A stretch of DNA of 64,000 nt, taken from NCBI GenBank assembly GCA_963989385.1, contig OZ022499.1, positions 80,217,903-80,281,902 on the forward strand, read 5' to 3'. Numbering within the stretch: the first letter of the stretch is position 1; every line of letters begins with the position of its first letter. Positions 23,140 to 34,432 of the stretch are shown here, in pieces. A model generated the notes under the pieces. The model saw only the letters and a program-made list of their open reading frames with translations, had not been told where the DNA came from and searched no databases. The position numbers and the translations under genes are program-made. The stretch comes from Ctena decussata. Lineage: Eukaryota; Mollusca; Bivalvia; Lucinida; Lucinidae.

Positions 23140-23258
23140 CTAGTGTCACAGGGTATAGGTTAGGTAAATCATACACTTGTACTGCCTTGCGCTACAAGCG
23201 AGAGGCCCTGGGTTCGAATCCCGGTCGTGCCGCGATTTTTTCCTCCCTGTGACACTAG
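23140..23258 (+). repeat. tRNA-like fragment between 14-bp inverted repeats
   Basis: CTAGTGTCACAGGG (23140-23153) and its exact inverse (23245-23258) enclose the 3' half of a tRNA-like sequence: an anticodon-type stem CTTGC/GCGAG with loop GCTACAA, a T arm CTGGG-TTCGAAT-CCCGG with perfect B-box GGTTCGAATCC, and TCGTGCC. No matching 5' acceptor strand or D arm is present, so this is a tRNA-derived repeat and not a functional tRNA gene. Confidence 0.65.
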
Positions 23259-23401
23259 GCTGGCCGGAATTAGAAATAAGTTTTTATTTTTGTTCAGTAT
23301 ATAATGTTTATTACATGAACATAATTTTCAAAGGCAATCACAAATTAAAGTCAAACTAACGCGCCTAACAGACCAAAATCTAATATGGCACATAAAGGTC
23401 T

Positions 23402-23625
23402 GGGGCCGTATTCATAAAACGACTTAAGTGGTTGCTATGCTGTTGCTAAGGCCAAATTTCTATGAAGGAGATTCCCTACAACTATGAAATTTGCTCTGGA
23501 GAAACAGTCTGAAAAAGACTGTACCTCCAGAGCAAATTTCATAGTTGTAGGGAATCTCCTTCCTAGAAATTCAGCTTTAGCAACAGCATAGCAACCACTT
23601 AAGTTGTTTTATGAATACGGACCCT
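23402..23625. mobile_element. Near-perfect 224-bp palindrome (foldback MITE)
   Basis: Arms of about 98 bases run from GGGGCCGTATTCATAAAACG inward to GAAATTTGCTCTGGAG and are repeated inverted on the right with few differences. The loop is itself a small hairpin, ACAGTCT...AGACTGT. No coding. Confidence 0.9.
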
Positions 23626-24358
23626 GATCCTCTAGCGACTCGTCAGCATCAGTATAGCGCTGATTGCATCGTAACACAAGCCGCCTTATAATCATTGTTA
23701 TATCACCGCATGTCTAATTAGACAGCTCTTGAGTTTTTAAAGGTTGATATTCCTAATTTGTGATAAAACCGCATAACTATGCGCTGACGCCTTAGTCATA
23801 AAGCAACCTTTTTCATACGTTAGTAGCAAGCATTAGCCCTAACTAGGGAACTTCAAACTGCAATGACGTTATCAAAGTTTCAACAGGGGTGGCAAACATA
23901 CATTTCTTCGCCATATTAGATTATGATCCAATACACCGAATACAGTGTATATTGTGTCTCGTTCTAGAGACGTTCTCAGTTAAGCTGGGCCATTCGCGGA
24001 CAAAAATGGCCATGTATACAACCATGCCAGAATTCAAAGAAAAATCACGACAATAATGCTCATTATATCTGCTTCAAAGCTTTAAAATATTTTCAGATAA
24101 TAGTTTTAGATTATGGAATATCAACCATGTTTAGAGACATACCCTAACAATTATAAATGGCGTATTTTATGACGTTATTTATATACGTTGAAGGACGATG
24201 TCGCATACGTTTATTTTGACATGCGTAACATTGCACATTTACCAATCTACTGACATTTGATTATTTTGGCTAGTTTCAATTTAAAATGTTTTTCTTTGCT
24301 TTTTTGGAAGAAATGGGTTTTCTTTTATACTTTTCAATGAATTATAGAGATTTCTCGG

Positions 24359-24419
24359 TGAAATCGAAACTGATAATCTCACTGTTTCAAACAGTGAAAT
24401 TATCACTTTCGATTTCACT
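24359..24419. repeat. Hairpin with GTGAAATCGAAA arms
   Basis: TGAAATCGAAACTGATAAT and ATTATCACTTTCGATTTCA are inverted repeats around CTCACTGTTTCAAACAGTG, itself a palindrome. Confidence 0.85.
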
Positions 24420-24822
24420 GTTTCAGAAATAGGATTTTTGCGAAATAGCCTCAAGTTTATTATTGATTAATTGACTAAATCTTATCTCGCTTGACAAAAA
24501 TTACGTCACGCATGTTTGCACGTCATTACGACGTTAATGACGTCACTTAAAGCGACAACGTAACATTGTTACTGCACGCGACGTCAGGCCGCCTAAGTCT
24601 CCTGTAGGCATTCTTTCTTGGCAATTGTTTTGAGATCTGTTTATCAAAATGATATTTGAAGCTGTTTTTCAGTTGCAAACTTTGTTTACAACCAATATCA
24701 TACCCAATAAACACGCTGGAAGCATCAAATTTGGCGCAAAATGGCTAGACAAAAAGTTGTGTTTCTGTCGTGATGCCTGACGCTCTTGAATAAACAGAAT
24801 TATTGCAATTTTTAAGCATAAA

Positions 24823-24996
24823 AGAAATAGAAAATTTGACTTTTTGAGTGTAAGATGATTTTTTATTTCACTCATGAACGCCAAAAGCAGTATTTTCACT
24901 CGTGGCTTCGCCACTCGTGAAAATACTGCTTTTGGTGTTCATTCGGTGAAATAAAAATCGATCTTACACTGAAAAAGTCAAATATCCTCTATTTCT
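24823..24996. mobile_element. 174-bp foldback MITE nested in the TCTA element
   Basis: AGAAATAG at the left and CTATTTCT at the right bound long arms including TTTGACTTTTT, AGTGTAAGAT, ATTTCACT and CAAAAGCAGTATTTTCACTC, with the loop TGGCTTCGCCA forming the tip. Arms are nearly perfect. Confidence 0.9.
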
Positions 24997-25835
24997 ATGA
25001 AGCGCTGTTTAATTAAATGACGTCAACGCTTTCACAACGTGGTCTTTGTGACGTTGTGACGTAGGTTACGTGTGACGTAGGTTACAGTACACACTTTTTA
25101 ACGTTTTTGTACCATTTAATGTTTCAGTGCATGAAATCTAAGCACACCATCTTGTAGCTGTTACTAGGCAGGATTTTGCACATGAGTTTCAGAGCGATTG
25201 CTTTGCTCAGTTTTAAGAAAAGCCCGTGACGTAAGGTTACATTCTTACAGAAAAATGCTGGGGTAATGTATTTTGAAGTCGAGTGAAATATACAAAATGG
25301 AGCAAATTTGCACAAATGATATAAAATATTGAGAAACACACATTTCTTCGTGTGATCTTGTAAGTTTTATGATGCCGGGCCATTTTAGTTAATACATGTA
25401 TCATGAATTTACCGCTGTGACGTAGGTTACATAAAATTTGCGACATTAGTTCCCAGTCGCATTTCGTAGCAAAAAATACCCTTTAGATATTGTTTAAGCG
25501 GGGGAATATGTAAGAAATCACCTGAATTTAATAATGGAACTCGACTTTAAGCAGTGATTTATCTTTTTTAGCCGTGCGGCGTTCGTATCTTTGCAACTGC
25601 AATATTGCGACATTTAAAAACGTCGCCTTTTAAACCAGGGTATCATTATTTGAACCGGTGTTAAAAATGCCTAACAAAACGCATGCATGTCTTGGTACTT
25701 TTATCTACTTCTTTAGACAGAGGGCTACTCGTCAGAGGGTAAACAGAACCGTCATTTTGTAATTTAAAGAAAGGTAATACGAAGGACAAAATTAATAGCT
25801 AATGGCCCAGCTTAACTGAGAACGTCTCTCTAATG

Positions 25836-26230
25836 GGCCTCGACATGAGAAAATCAACAAAGTGGCATGTGTCACAGCGAAGACTCAAATCAGCCTGAGC
25901 ACCCACCCAGTCCGATAAGAGACTTTGTTTTGCGGGTGTTTCATCAAACTAGCGAAAGTGCTCATCAAAACAGCGAGAAAAAGCCATCGAAACAGCGCAG
26001 GAATTTCTATAGATTTCTGAAACCGTGCTGATGGAATTAGCGCTCAAACAGTAGCCAAGGGTCTCAGCTAGCTCCATGCGAACAGCGAAGACTCTGATCA
26101 GGCTGGGCGAATGTCAAGACTGATCTGAGTCTTCACTGTGCGCACATGACAATTTATTGTTTGTTGTTGTTTTTTATTGTATTTTTTGTTGTTGCTGTTT
26201 TTTTTGTTGTTTTTTTTTCGTGTCGCGGCT
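25836..26230. mobile_element. MITE family A, copy with about 110-bp central insertion
   Basis: Outer arms are recognisable (GACATGAGAAAATCAACAAA, GAAGACTCAAATCAGCCTGA, then the inverse to TCGTGTCGCGGC) but the centre contains extra repeats of AGCG-AAA phrases, and a T-rich run (26155-26220) expands the right arm. It lies 4 bp after the TCTA element. Confidence 0.8.
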
Positions 26231-26417
26231 TACGTGAAAAGCATAGCCAGTGCAATATTAACAAAGTTGCAAGAGATATCAATCATGCGTTTTTGTTTCT
26301 TTTAGACAGAGTTGTTCCGTGCGTTACCCGCTGACACTCGTGAAGCATTCTGAAAAATTAAAACATGGGACGAGTTGCTTAATGCAAACGCTACGTAGCG
26401 CCTTTTTAGCAAATGGC

Positions 26418-26503
26418 TATGCAACGGTACGTTACAAAAAAGCGCTACGTGGCATCCTCGGAGCTGCCTCACAAAGCGCTTTTTGTAACATACCGTTGCA
26501 TAG
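26418..26503. repeat. Hairpin with about 30-bp arms
   Basis: TATGCAACGGTACGTTACAA and the inverse TTGTAACATACCGTTGCATA, continued by AAAAAGCGCT on both arms. A neighbouring GCTACGTAGC palindrome lies near 26391. Confidence 0.8.
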
Positions 26504-27032
26504 GCAAACGAGCGCTCTGTCACGCCTTGTAAAATGTCACAGGCACCTCCGGCGGAGATACTGATTATCGGTTGTAACAGGAATCTGGAGCCGCCTGTGA
26601 CTGTCAAAATTGACAACAAACGGTAGGTATTCGTCTTTTTTGACAAAATACAAATAACCAGGGAGTTTATTGAAAATCAAAAAATACTATTCGACCCTTA
26701 TAGACTTAAGTTTTTTTCACACATCATATCCACGAGAACTTTCCATATTTACCAAAGATACGACTTGAAGTGGCTTTGATGTCAGCCCTCAGTACTCAAA
26801 ACATAAAAATTCGGCCATTTTTAGTCTTAAATGCAGTGGTCTTGCATACGAATCTGTTTTTCTCGGCACACTGATGTTAAGTAAACCCCCTTGCCTAAAT
26901 TGTAGTCGACTGACTACAAATACGAGGGATGTTCAGAAAGTTCTGATCGTGATGTCATATTTTGATTAGCATCATAAATACAGAACTTCTGATAGCGAAA
27001 CTTTATAAAGCTGTAGTATGTCAGTACAACTG

Positions 27033-27354
27033 CACTGCAAAAATAAACGGTAGATTTTACGGTAAAATAACTGGCAACCAGCTGCCAGTCCTTTTACCGT
27101 TATTTTTACGGGCGCCCGTAAAAATTGCAGGAATCATCAAGCAGAGTGGGACAGAAAAGAGCAGATGTCGTTTTGGTTAGATAGCCCCTCAACAATACAA
27201 AGTTATTTTCGATTGCGCCAAGTTAACATAAAACTTCCATTTCGTGATTTCCAACAATGTCTTACAGGCAAAAACCCGTAAAAATAACGGGAAAAGGACT
27301 GGCAGCTGGTTTCCAGTTATTCTACCGTAAAATCTACAGTATTTTTTTACAGTG
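27033..27354 (+). mobile_element. Family E MITE, copy 1 (about 322 bp)
   Basis: Ends CACTGCAAAAATAAACGG and CAGTATTTTTTTACAGTG with inner arms GTAGATTTTACGGTA and CTGGCAACCAGCTGCCAGTC. Near the left arm is the strong palindrome ATTTTTACGGGCGCCCGTAAA. Opposite orientation to the other two copies. Confidence 0.9.
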
Positions 27355-27384
27355 TGTGCAAACGCAGTGTATATTTTCTAAAGG

Positions 27385-27440
27385 ACATATTTTTATGCCC
27401 CCGCCACGAAGTGGGGAGGGGCATATAGTTTTGCCCTTGT
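27385..27440 (+). repeat. Short dispersed repeat, ATGCCCCCGCC / GGGGAGGGGCAT hairpin
   Basis: TTTTTATGCCCCCGCCACGA and AAGTGGGGAGGGGCATATAG form a foldback; this end type recurs widely in invertebrate repeats, by recall. Confidence 0.5.
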
Positions 27441-27724
27441 TTAACGTCTTTGAAAGGGGTATACCCTACAGCCACTGCGAATTTTTACTGTAGAAGGTCA
27501 AAGTTCACATATAAGCAGTCTTTTTTTTTTCATCATGGCTACCTAAACACAAACCCTAGGCAACCGTGTCCTGTAAATATCGCAGAAATTATATTCAATC
27601 TAGGTTCCATACTGCCATTTGAATTTGGATTATCTGCATTTTATGTGGTAGCAAATTCCCCCTGTCTGCTAAAGTCATCATTTTTCGAAACGAAAACAAA
27701 TGCCTTAGCATTCAAAATCTTGCC

Positions 27725-28047
27725 ACACTGTAAAAAATAACTGTAGATTTTACGGTAGAATAACTGGAAACCGGCTGCCAGTCCTTTTCCCGTTATTTTT
27801 ACGGGCGTTTGCCTGTAAGACATTGTTGAAAATCACGAAATGGAAGTTTTATGTTAACTGGCTGCACTCGAAAATAACTTAGTATTGTTGAAGGGCCATC
27901 TGACCAAAACGACACCTGCTCTTTTCTGTCACACTCTGCTTGATGATTCCTGCAATTTTTACGGGCGCCCGTAAAAATAACGGTGAAATGACAGGCAGCT
28001 GGTTGCCAGTTATTTTACCGTAAAATCTACAGATTTTTTTTACAGTG
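27725..28047 (-). mobile_element. Family E MITE, copy 2
   Basis: Same ends and arms as copy 1, inverted; GGGCGCCCGTAAAAATAACG lies in the right half. It sits in the same mariner-like host element. Confidence 0.9.
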
Positions 28048-28489
28048 CAGGAAAATCTTTTGCATGGCCCAATTCGAAATTGTCGAATAATCAAAATTAA
28101 TGTAAAAAACGAAGGTGTCACAGCCTTAGAAAATGACGTTGACGTCGACTTCAATAACGTCATTAGAACTACGCATTGTTTTGCAAAGAATGAATTGTAA
28201 ACGTTCGCTACCTCTTTAATTTTTAAATGGATATTGACGGCAACGACTGACAAACAGCTGAAAAAAATTCATTTTGTATTTACGATGATTTTTTACTTGA
28301 ATGACACACTGAAAATAAATTCACATATGACTATGCCGCTAAACAAAGTTATTCGGTGAGAATCAGAACTTTCTGAACAACCCTCGTAAGGCTTGATTTT
28401 TCAAAACAACAGCTGGAGGAGCCTGCAATGGCGTGGAGGTGCCTGTGATGTAAAAAATATAGTAAAAATCTGAACAGTTATTGCAGCTG

Positions 28490-28814
28490 CACTGTAAAAA
28501 AAAAATACTGTAGATTTTACGGTAGAATAAGTGGAACCAAGCTGTCAGTCCTTTTCCCGTTATTTTTACGGGCTTTTGCCTGTAAGACATTGTTGGAAAA
28601 CACGAAATGGGAGTTTTATGTTAACTTGGCGCACTCGAAAATAACTTTGTATTGTTGAGGGGCTATCTAACCAAAACGACATCTACTCTTTTCTGGACCA
28701 CTCTGCTTGACGATTCCTGCAATTTTTACGGGCGCCCGTAAAAATAACGGTAAAAGGACTGGCAGCTGGTTGCCAGTTATTTTACCGTAAAATCTACCGT
28801 TTATTTTTGAAGTG
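28490..28814 (-). mobile_element. Family E MITE, copy 3
   Basis: Same family and orientation as copy 2, but just outside the mariner-like element. Its right tip (GAAGTG) has diverged. Confidence 0.9.
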
Positions 28815-29550
28815 TGGAAATATTAACTCTTCTTCTCTAGACCACTGTCTGTAAAGAATCATTCATTCAACGTCCCAAAAATCTATCATCATGCGTATAT
28901 CATGAAATTCCATGTAAATAGAAAATGTATTCCACATAAAATATGTAAATATGATAATAACCGGTATAGTCCTAAAATGAACCATTTTGTGCTTAAATGA
29001 GTCCAAACAAGAAAAAATCTTTAAAAGAAGATAATCGGCGCAGTGGAAGTGTGTTTTGTAATATGTCTCTAGGTGAAGAGTTGACAATAACATTCATAAA
29101 TATGACTCAAGTGAGCTATGTCGGTAGACACCCGCTACCGTAATTTTGACACTGGGTAGGGGTAATGACCTGTCTCAAGACTGAGCTGTCCTATTGGACA
29201 GCGGTAAATCTTGAGATTGACCGGATTCAAAACCAGTCACCAACATGATGCAATGTTTGTTTGTGAGTATCAAATCGAAAGTAGAAATCTACAACGAAAA
29301 AGAAAGAAAGTTTTGAATATCTGCGTCTGTTTTCGATAAAATTTCTATTGTAAATTTACACACAAGAGAAACATTTTGAATTATCATCTGACAGAGTGCT
29401 AGTATTCAGGCAGTGCAGTACGACTGAAAAAAAAAAACGAAGAAGAAATATTCATTGACCTTTGATATTATTGGCTAAATTTTGACATACGCGTTATTTG
29501 ACCAATGAAATCTTGTAAAATGTGGTTGTTGGTTGGTTGTTTTGGGCTTA
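28815..29550. other. Non-coding stretch
   Basis: AT-rich; short inverted pieces near 29125-29222 (e.g. GTAGACACCCGCTACCG). No gene seen. Confidence 0.5.
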
Positions 29551-29750
29551 ATGGCCCTTTGAGACAGTATTTCAGTCTATATCGGGCCGTCTCCCAAAGA
29601 GATGGAGAAAGAGGAGAAATGAGAGACGAGAGAAAAATGTCCAAACAACCCCCACCCGCACCTACTGCAAGCACAGTAAGCCCTTGCTCTACTAATATTC
29701 AAATAAGTAGGACGCCCCCATCTGGCAGAAAACGCGTTACGGTGTCAAAT
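29551..29750 (+). repeat. Dispersed repeat family G, copy 1
   Basis: Shares GAGACAGTATTTCAGTCTAT, CTGTCTCCCA(G)AGAG-like and CTACTGCAA-CA-AGTA phrases with 48820-49030, in the same orientation. A fragment with CAACACCTACTGCAAGCAGA is also present at about 36838-36870. Confidence 0.7.
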
Positions 29751-30112
29751 CGATAACTCTATACTACCTGTAATTTTAGCCCTTGGCCACAAATGAGATT
29801 GCTTCCCTTGCCAGTGTCTTAATGTTCAATAGAGAGAACTTAGAAAATTTTCGACCAATCTTCGAATCAATAGTTAGCAAAATTAGGCGTTCAGGGAAGA
29901 AATTTCCCGTTTAGATATGTATGTAAAAATACATCATTGTAATCAGTGGAATAACAGCTTTCAGCTCATATGTTTTTCATAGATTCGTAAATGTTAATTT
30001 AGGTCCAAAAACAAAGATTCGCGTATTTTGAATAAATTGTGTTAAGAAACATGGGCGCTGAGGTTCGGGGGTAACGTCGATATGAGAATTGAAATATGAT
30101 GATGATGGGTTA

Positions 30113-31036
30113 GGGACGAGTCATTTATTGCCTGGTGGGGGGGGGCCGGGTACATTTAGGGGGGGTCGGAATTTTTTTAGGTGATGTACTGGTGGGGGGG
30201 TCGGAAATAAAAAAGCCATGGAGCAGGGGGGGTCATATATTTTATTCGGCATATATGGGGGGGTCAGAATTCTTCCATCAGTCTTCTTTTTTTAAAAAAT
30301 CTCTCAGCTTCTGGGGGGGGGGGCTTTGCCCCCCAGACCCCCCGTTACTTATATTCTTGTAAACTTAAACTCAAGCTTAGAGACATTTTTAGAAATCACA
30401 CACAAAACTTTGCCACTTCATATCCAAAAAAGATATTTTTCATAAAATTGCTAGTAAGACAGTATGCAATTGTCTATAAAATCATGTCGAGCAGATGATT
30501 TTGTTCTGGATTAAACTTAATGCATGCATTTGTGATATCAGCTGTCCAGTTGCCTTGCCATGACGAAAGTTATTGTGGCTTCTGGGGGCTGCGCCCCCAG
30601 ACCCCCCTCCATAACTATTATTAACAGTTTTATTGAACATTCAACAAACAGATTTCTGGATGGCCATATGCAGGGAGAAAAAGTGCGATATATCAAAATA
30701 TGCTGACAAACTTTAAAGACCATTAACCTGCATGATTTATCAACCTGTCAAAGTAAGAAAATGTACTTTGTGTTTCATACAGGTTGGATTAAGGTCAGTC
30801 TGACTTAAAAGAAAAGGTAATACAGTATGTGGGTGAAGGGTAGCTGGGGTGTTGGGATGGTGGGGGGGTCATAAACTTTTTTGTCACCTATCTGGTGGGG
30901 GGGGGGTCGGAAAAAAAATTCTGGTGAGATTGGGGGGGGGGGGGGGGGGTCGGAAAAATTTTGGGGACTCGAATGAAAATGTACCCGACCCCCCTCCCCC
31001 CCCCCCCCCCCCACCTGATAGTAAATGACTCGTCCC
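30113..31036. mobile_element. G-rich foldback element with TTA target duplication (924 bp)
   Basis: Ends GGGACGAGTCATTTA and its inverse, flanked by TTA at 30110-30112 and 31037-31039, as in PIF/Harbinger-type insertions. Next to both ends are long G runs (CTGGTGGGGGGG...GTCGG) and the interior repeats CTTCTGGGGG(N)GCCCCCAGACCCCC at about 30308 and 30580. No credible coding. Homopolymer lengths may be unreliable. Confidence 0.85.
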
Positions 31037-31371
31037 TTATCGAAAGAAGACTATGGGCTCAGCAGGAAGAAACTTCTCATTGACGCATTCCTGTAATTTG
31101 TATACCAGATTAAAGAGCTTGAAATGCTCTTTCGTGCTGGACGTTATAATTTAATGTCGAAAAATATATAAAATAAGAAAATGAAATTTATTTATGAGCT
31201 TCTATACATTTCCCTATTAAATTGAGAACCGTATACAGGTAACTGCTTATCTCCGGCCCTCTCGGAGATAATCGGAAAATCCCGTAACTATAACGAGACA
31301 CTGGAAGTTACACACACCACCTTCGCACCACCCGACCACCCCGTGAAATGTGGAACAAAACTTAACTTAAC

Positions 31372-31404
31372 CAGTGACCTATAAATACCTATATAGGTCA
31401 CTGA
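31372..31404. repeat. Hairpin CAGTGACCTATA / TATAGGTCACTG
   Basis: Perfect 12-base arms around a short loop, 35 bases left of the large inverted structure. Confidence 0.8.
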
Positions 31405-31458
31405 CTTAACGCGGAAGACGGAATAGTGAATAGTGTAGGCTCGGTCAAGTTAGCAGAA

Positions 31459-31670
31459 CGAAAATTCTGCAGAAAATTCTGCAGAAGATTCTGCAGAATT
31501 TTCTGCAGAATTTTCTGCAGAAAAAGTGGTAAAGTTAGCGAATTTTCTGCAGAATTTTCTGCAGAAAAGTGGTAAAGTTACCGAATTTAATATTCTGCAG
31601 AATTTTCTGCAGAATTTTCTGCAGAAAAAGTGGTAAGGATAGCGAATTGAAAATTCTGCAAAATTTAGCA
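31459..31670 (+). repeat. Left cap minisatellite (TTCTGCAGAA)
   Basis: Repeats of AAAATTCTGCAG in both directions, so the cap is internally palindromic, separated by AAAAAGTGGTAAAGTTAGCG. The subunit contains a PstI site in every repeat. Confidence 0.9.
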
Positions 31671-31679
31671 GTTTTTATT

Positions 31680-34432
31680 TCTTTGTTCTGTCATCTATAG
31701 GCCACAAAATGCGAGTGCGCACCGTTTACCGCACTACTCTATCTCATATGTGGACCGAGATATTCACAAAAATCGCATGTTTTCTTCTGCTGGAAAGTAG
31801 CAGAACGAAATTTCAGAAACCCTTTATTTGAAAAGTTAAATTTCTATGTTCTGTCATCTGGAGGCCACAAAATGTGAGTGAGCACCGTTTACCGCACTAC
31901 TCTATCTCGTAAGTGGACCGAGATATTCACAAAAATCGCATATTTTCTTCTGCTAGAGAGTAGCAGAACGAAATTTCAGAAACCCATTGTAAGCAAAGTT
32001 TGATTTCTATGTTCTGTCATGTAGAGGCCACAAAATGTGAGTGAGCGCCGTTTACCGCACTACTCTATCTCATAACAGGACCGAGATATTCACAAAAATC
32101 GCATATTTTCTTCTGCTAGAGAGTAGCAGAACGAAATTTCAGAAACCCTTTGTAAGCAAAGTTTGATTTCTATGTTCTGTCATCTGGAGGCAACAAAAAG
32201 TGAGTGAGCGCCGTTTACCGCACTACTCTATCTCATAGGTGAACCGAGATATTCACAAAAATCGCATATTTTCTTCTGCTGGAAAGTAGCAGAACGAAAT
32301 TAAAGAAACCCTTTGTTAGCAAAATTTTATTTCTATGTTCTGTCATCTGGAGCCCACAAAATGTGAGTGAGCACCGTTTACTGCACTACTCTATCTCATA
32401 AGTGGACCGAGATATTCGCAAAAATCGCATATTTTCTTCTGCTGGAAAGTAGCAGAACGAAATTTCAGAAACCCTTTGTTATCAAAGTTTGATTTCTATG
32501 TTCTGTAATCTGGAGGCCACAAAATGTGTGTGAGCGCCGTTTACCGCACTACTCTATCCATAAGTGGACCGAGATATTCACAAAAACCGCATATTTTCTT
32601 CTGCTAGAGAGTAGCAGAACGAAATTTCTGAAACCCTTTGTTAGCAATGTTTGATTTTTAAGTTCTGTCATCTAGAGGCCATAAAATGTGAGTGAGCACC
32701 GTTTACCGCACTACTCTATCTCATAAGTGGACCGAGATATTCACAAAATTCGCATATTTTCTTCTGCTAGAAAGTAGCAGAACGAAATTTCAGAAACCCT
32801 TTGTTTGCAAAGTTTGATTTCTATGTTCTGTCATCTAGAGGCCATAAAATTTGAGTGAGCACCGTTTACCACACCTCTCTATCTCATAAGTGGACCGAGA
32901 TATTGACAAAAATCGCATATTTTCTTCTGCTGGAAAGTAGCAGGACGAAATTTCAGAGAACGTTTGATAGCAAAAATTGAGTTCTATGTTCTGTCATCTG
33001 GAGGCCACAAAATGTGAGTGAGCGCCGTTTGCCGCACTACTCTATCTCATAAAAGGACCGAGATATTCACAAAACTCGCATATTTTCTTCTACTGGAAAG
33101 TAGCAGAACGAAATTTCAGAAACCCTTTATTAGCAAAGTTTGATTTCTATGTTCGTTCATATAGAGGCCATAAAATGTGAGTGAGCACCGTTTACCGCAC
33201 CTCTCTATCTCATAAGTGGGCCGAGATATTCACAAAAATCGCATATTTATTTTTGCTGGAAAGTAGCAGAACGAAATTTCAGAAACCCTTTGTTTTGCAA
33301 AGTTTGATTTCTATGTTCCGTCATCTGAAGGCTACAAAATGTGAGTGTGCGCCGTTTACCGCACTACTCTATCTCATAAGTGGACCGAGATATTCACAAA
33401 AATCGCTTATTTTCTTCCGCTGGAAAGTAGCAGAACGAAATTTCAGAAACTCTTTGTTAGCAAAGTTTGATTTCTACGTTCTGTCATATGGAGGCCGCAA
33501 AATGTGAGTGAGCGCCGTTTACCGCACTACTCTATCTCATAAGTGGACCGAGATATTCACAAAAATCGCATATTTTCTTCTGCTTGAAAGTAGCAGAACG
33601 AAATTTCAGAAACCCTTTGTCAGCAATATTTGATTTCTATGTTCTGTCATCTGGAGGCCACAAAATGTGTGTGAGCGCCGTTTACCGCACTACTCTATCT
33701 CATAACAGGACCGAGATATTCAAAAAAATCGCATATTTTGTTCTGCTGGAAAGTAGCAGAACGAACTTAAAGAAACCCTTTGTTAGCAATATTTGATTTC
33801 TATATTCTGTCATCTGGAGACCGCAAAATGTGAGTGAGCGCCGTTTACCGCACTACTCTATCTCATAACAGGACCGAGATATTCACAAAACTCGCATATT
33901 TTCTTCTACTGGAAAGTAGCAGAACGAAATTTCAGAAACCCTTTGTTAGCAATATTTGATTTCTATGTTCTGTCATCTATAGGCCACAAAATGTGAGTGA
34001 GCACCGTTTACCGCACCTCTCTATCTCATAAGTGGACCGAGATATTCACAAAAATCGCATATTTTCTTCTGCTGGAAAGTAGCAGAACGAAATTTCAGAA
34101 ACGCTTTGTTTGCAAAGTTTGATTTCTATGTTCTGTCATCTGGAGGCCACAAAATATGAGTGAGTGCCGTTTACCGCACTACTCTATCTCATAAGTGGAC
34201 CGAGATATTCACAAAAATCGCATATTTTCTTCTGCTGGAAAGTAGCAGAACGAAATTAAGGAAACTTTTTGTTAGCAATATTTGATTTCTATGTTCTGTC
34301 ATCTGGAGGCCACAAAATGTGAGTGAGCGCCGTTTGCCGCACTACTCTATCTCATAAAAGGACCGAGATATTCACAAAAAAAAAAACATATTTTCTTCTG
34401 CTAAAGAGTAGCAGAACGAAATTTCAGAAATT
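31680..34432 (+). repeat. Left satellite arm, about 17 copies of a 163-bp monomer
   Basis: The monomer runs TTCTATGTTCTGTCATCTGG, AGGCCACAAAATGTGAGTGA, GCGCCGTTTACCGCACTACT, CTATCTCATAAGTGGACCGA, GATATTCACAAAAATCGCAT, ATTTTCTTCTGCTGGAAAGT, AGCAGAACGAAATTTCAGAA, ACCCTTTGTTAGCAAAGTTT, GA. Starts at 31688, 31851, 32014 and 32177 give the period. Copies vary by point changes and alternate between a few variant states. Open frames such as 33181-33507 arise from the repeat; 163 is not a multiple of three, so they are accidental. Confidence 0.97.

Larger units (their letters stand above)
23967..25828. mobile_element. 1.86-kb inverted-repeat element with TCTA target duplication
   Basis: Left end GAGACGTTCTCAGTTAAGCT and the inverse at the right (AGCTTAACTGAGAACGTCTC), about 28 matching bases, flanked by TCTA at 23963-23966 and 25829-25832. 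The interior holds a hairpin (24359-24419), a smaller foldback MITE (24823-24996), several GTGACGTAGGTTAC phrases (25060-25440) and no transposase, so it is non-autonomous. Confidence 0.85.
26923..28386. mobile_element. Mariner-like element, internally deleted and invaded
   Basis: Ends CGAGGGATGTTCAGAAAGTT and, inverted at the right, CGAGGGTTGTTCAGAAAGTT, flanked by TA at 26921-26922 and 28387-28388. This end type and TA duplication are typical of mariner elements. The total is 1464 bp, but two insertions of family E (27033-27354 and 27725-28047) account for about 645 bp, leaving about 820 bp, too short for a full mariner. No transposase motif is readable. Confidence 0.8.

Noticed and set aside
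23160..23235. tRNA gene
   Set aside because: Good T arm and B-box but no D arm, no pairing 5' acceptor strand, and the loop lacks T33; it is a tRNA-derived fragment.
26302..26646. Minus-strand open frame of 114 codons
   Set aside because: It runs through the hairpin at 26418-26503, and the peptide has no domain features.
33181..33507. Open frame of 108 codons in the satellite
   Set aside because: The monomer length is not a multiple of three and the frame arises by chance from variants that lost a stop.
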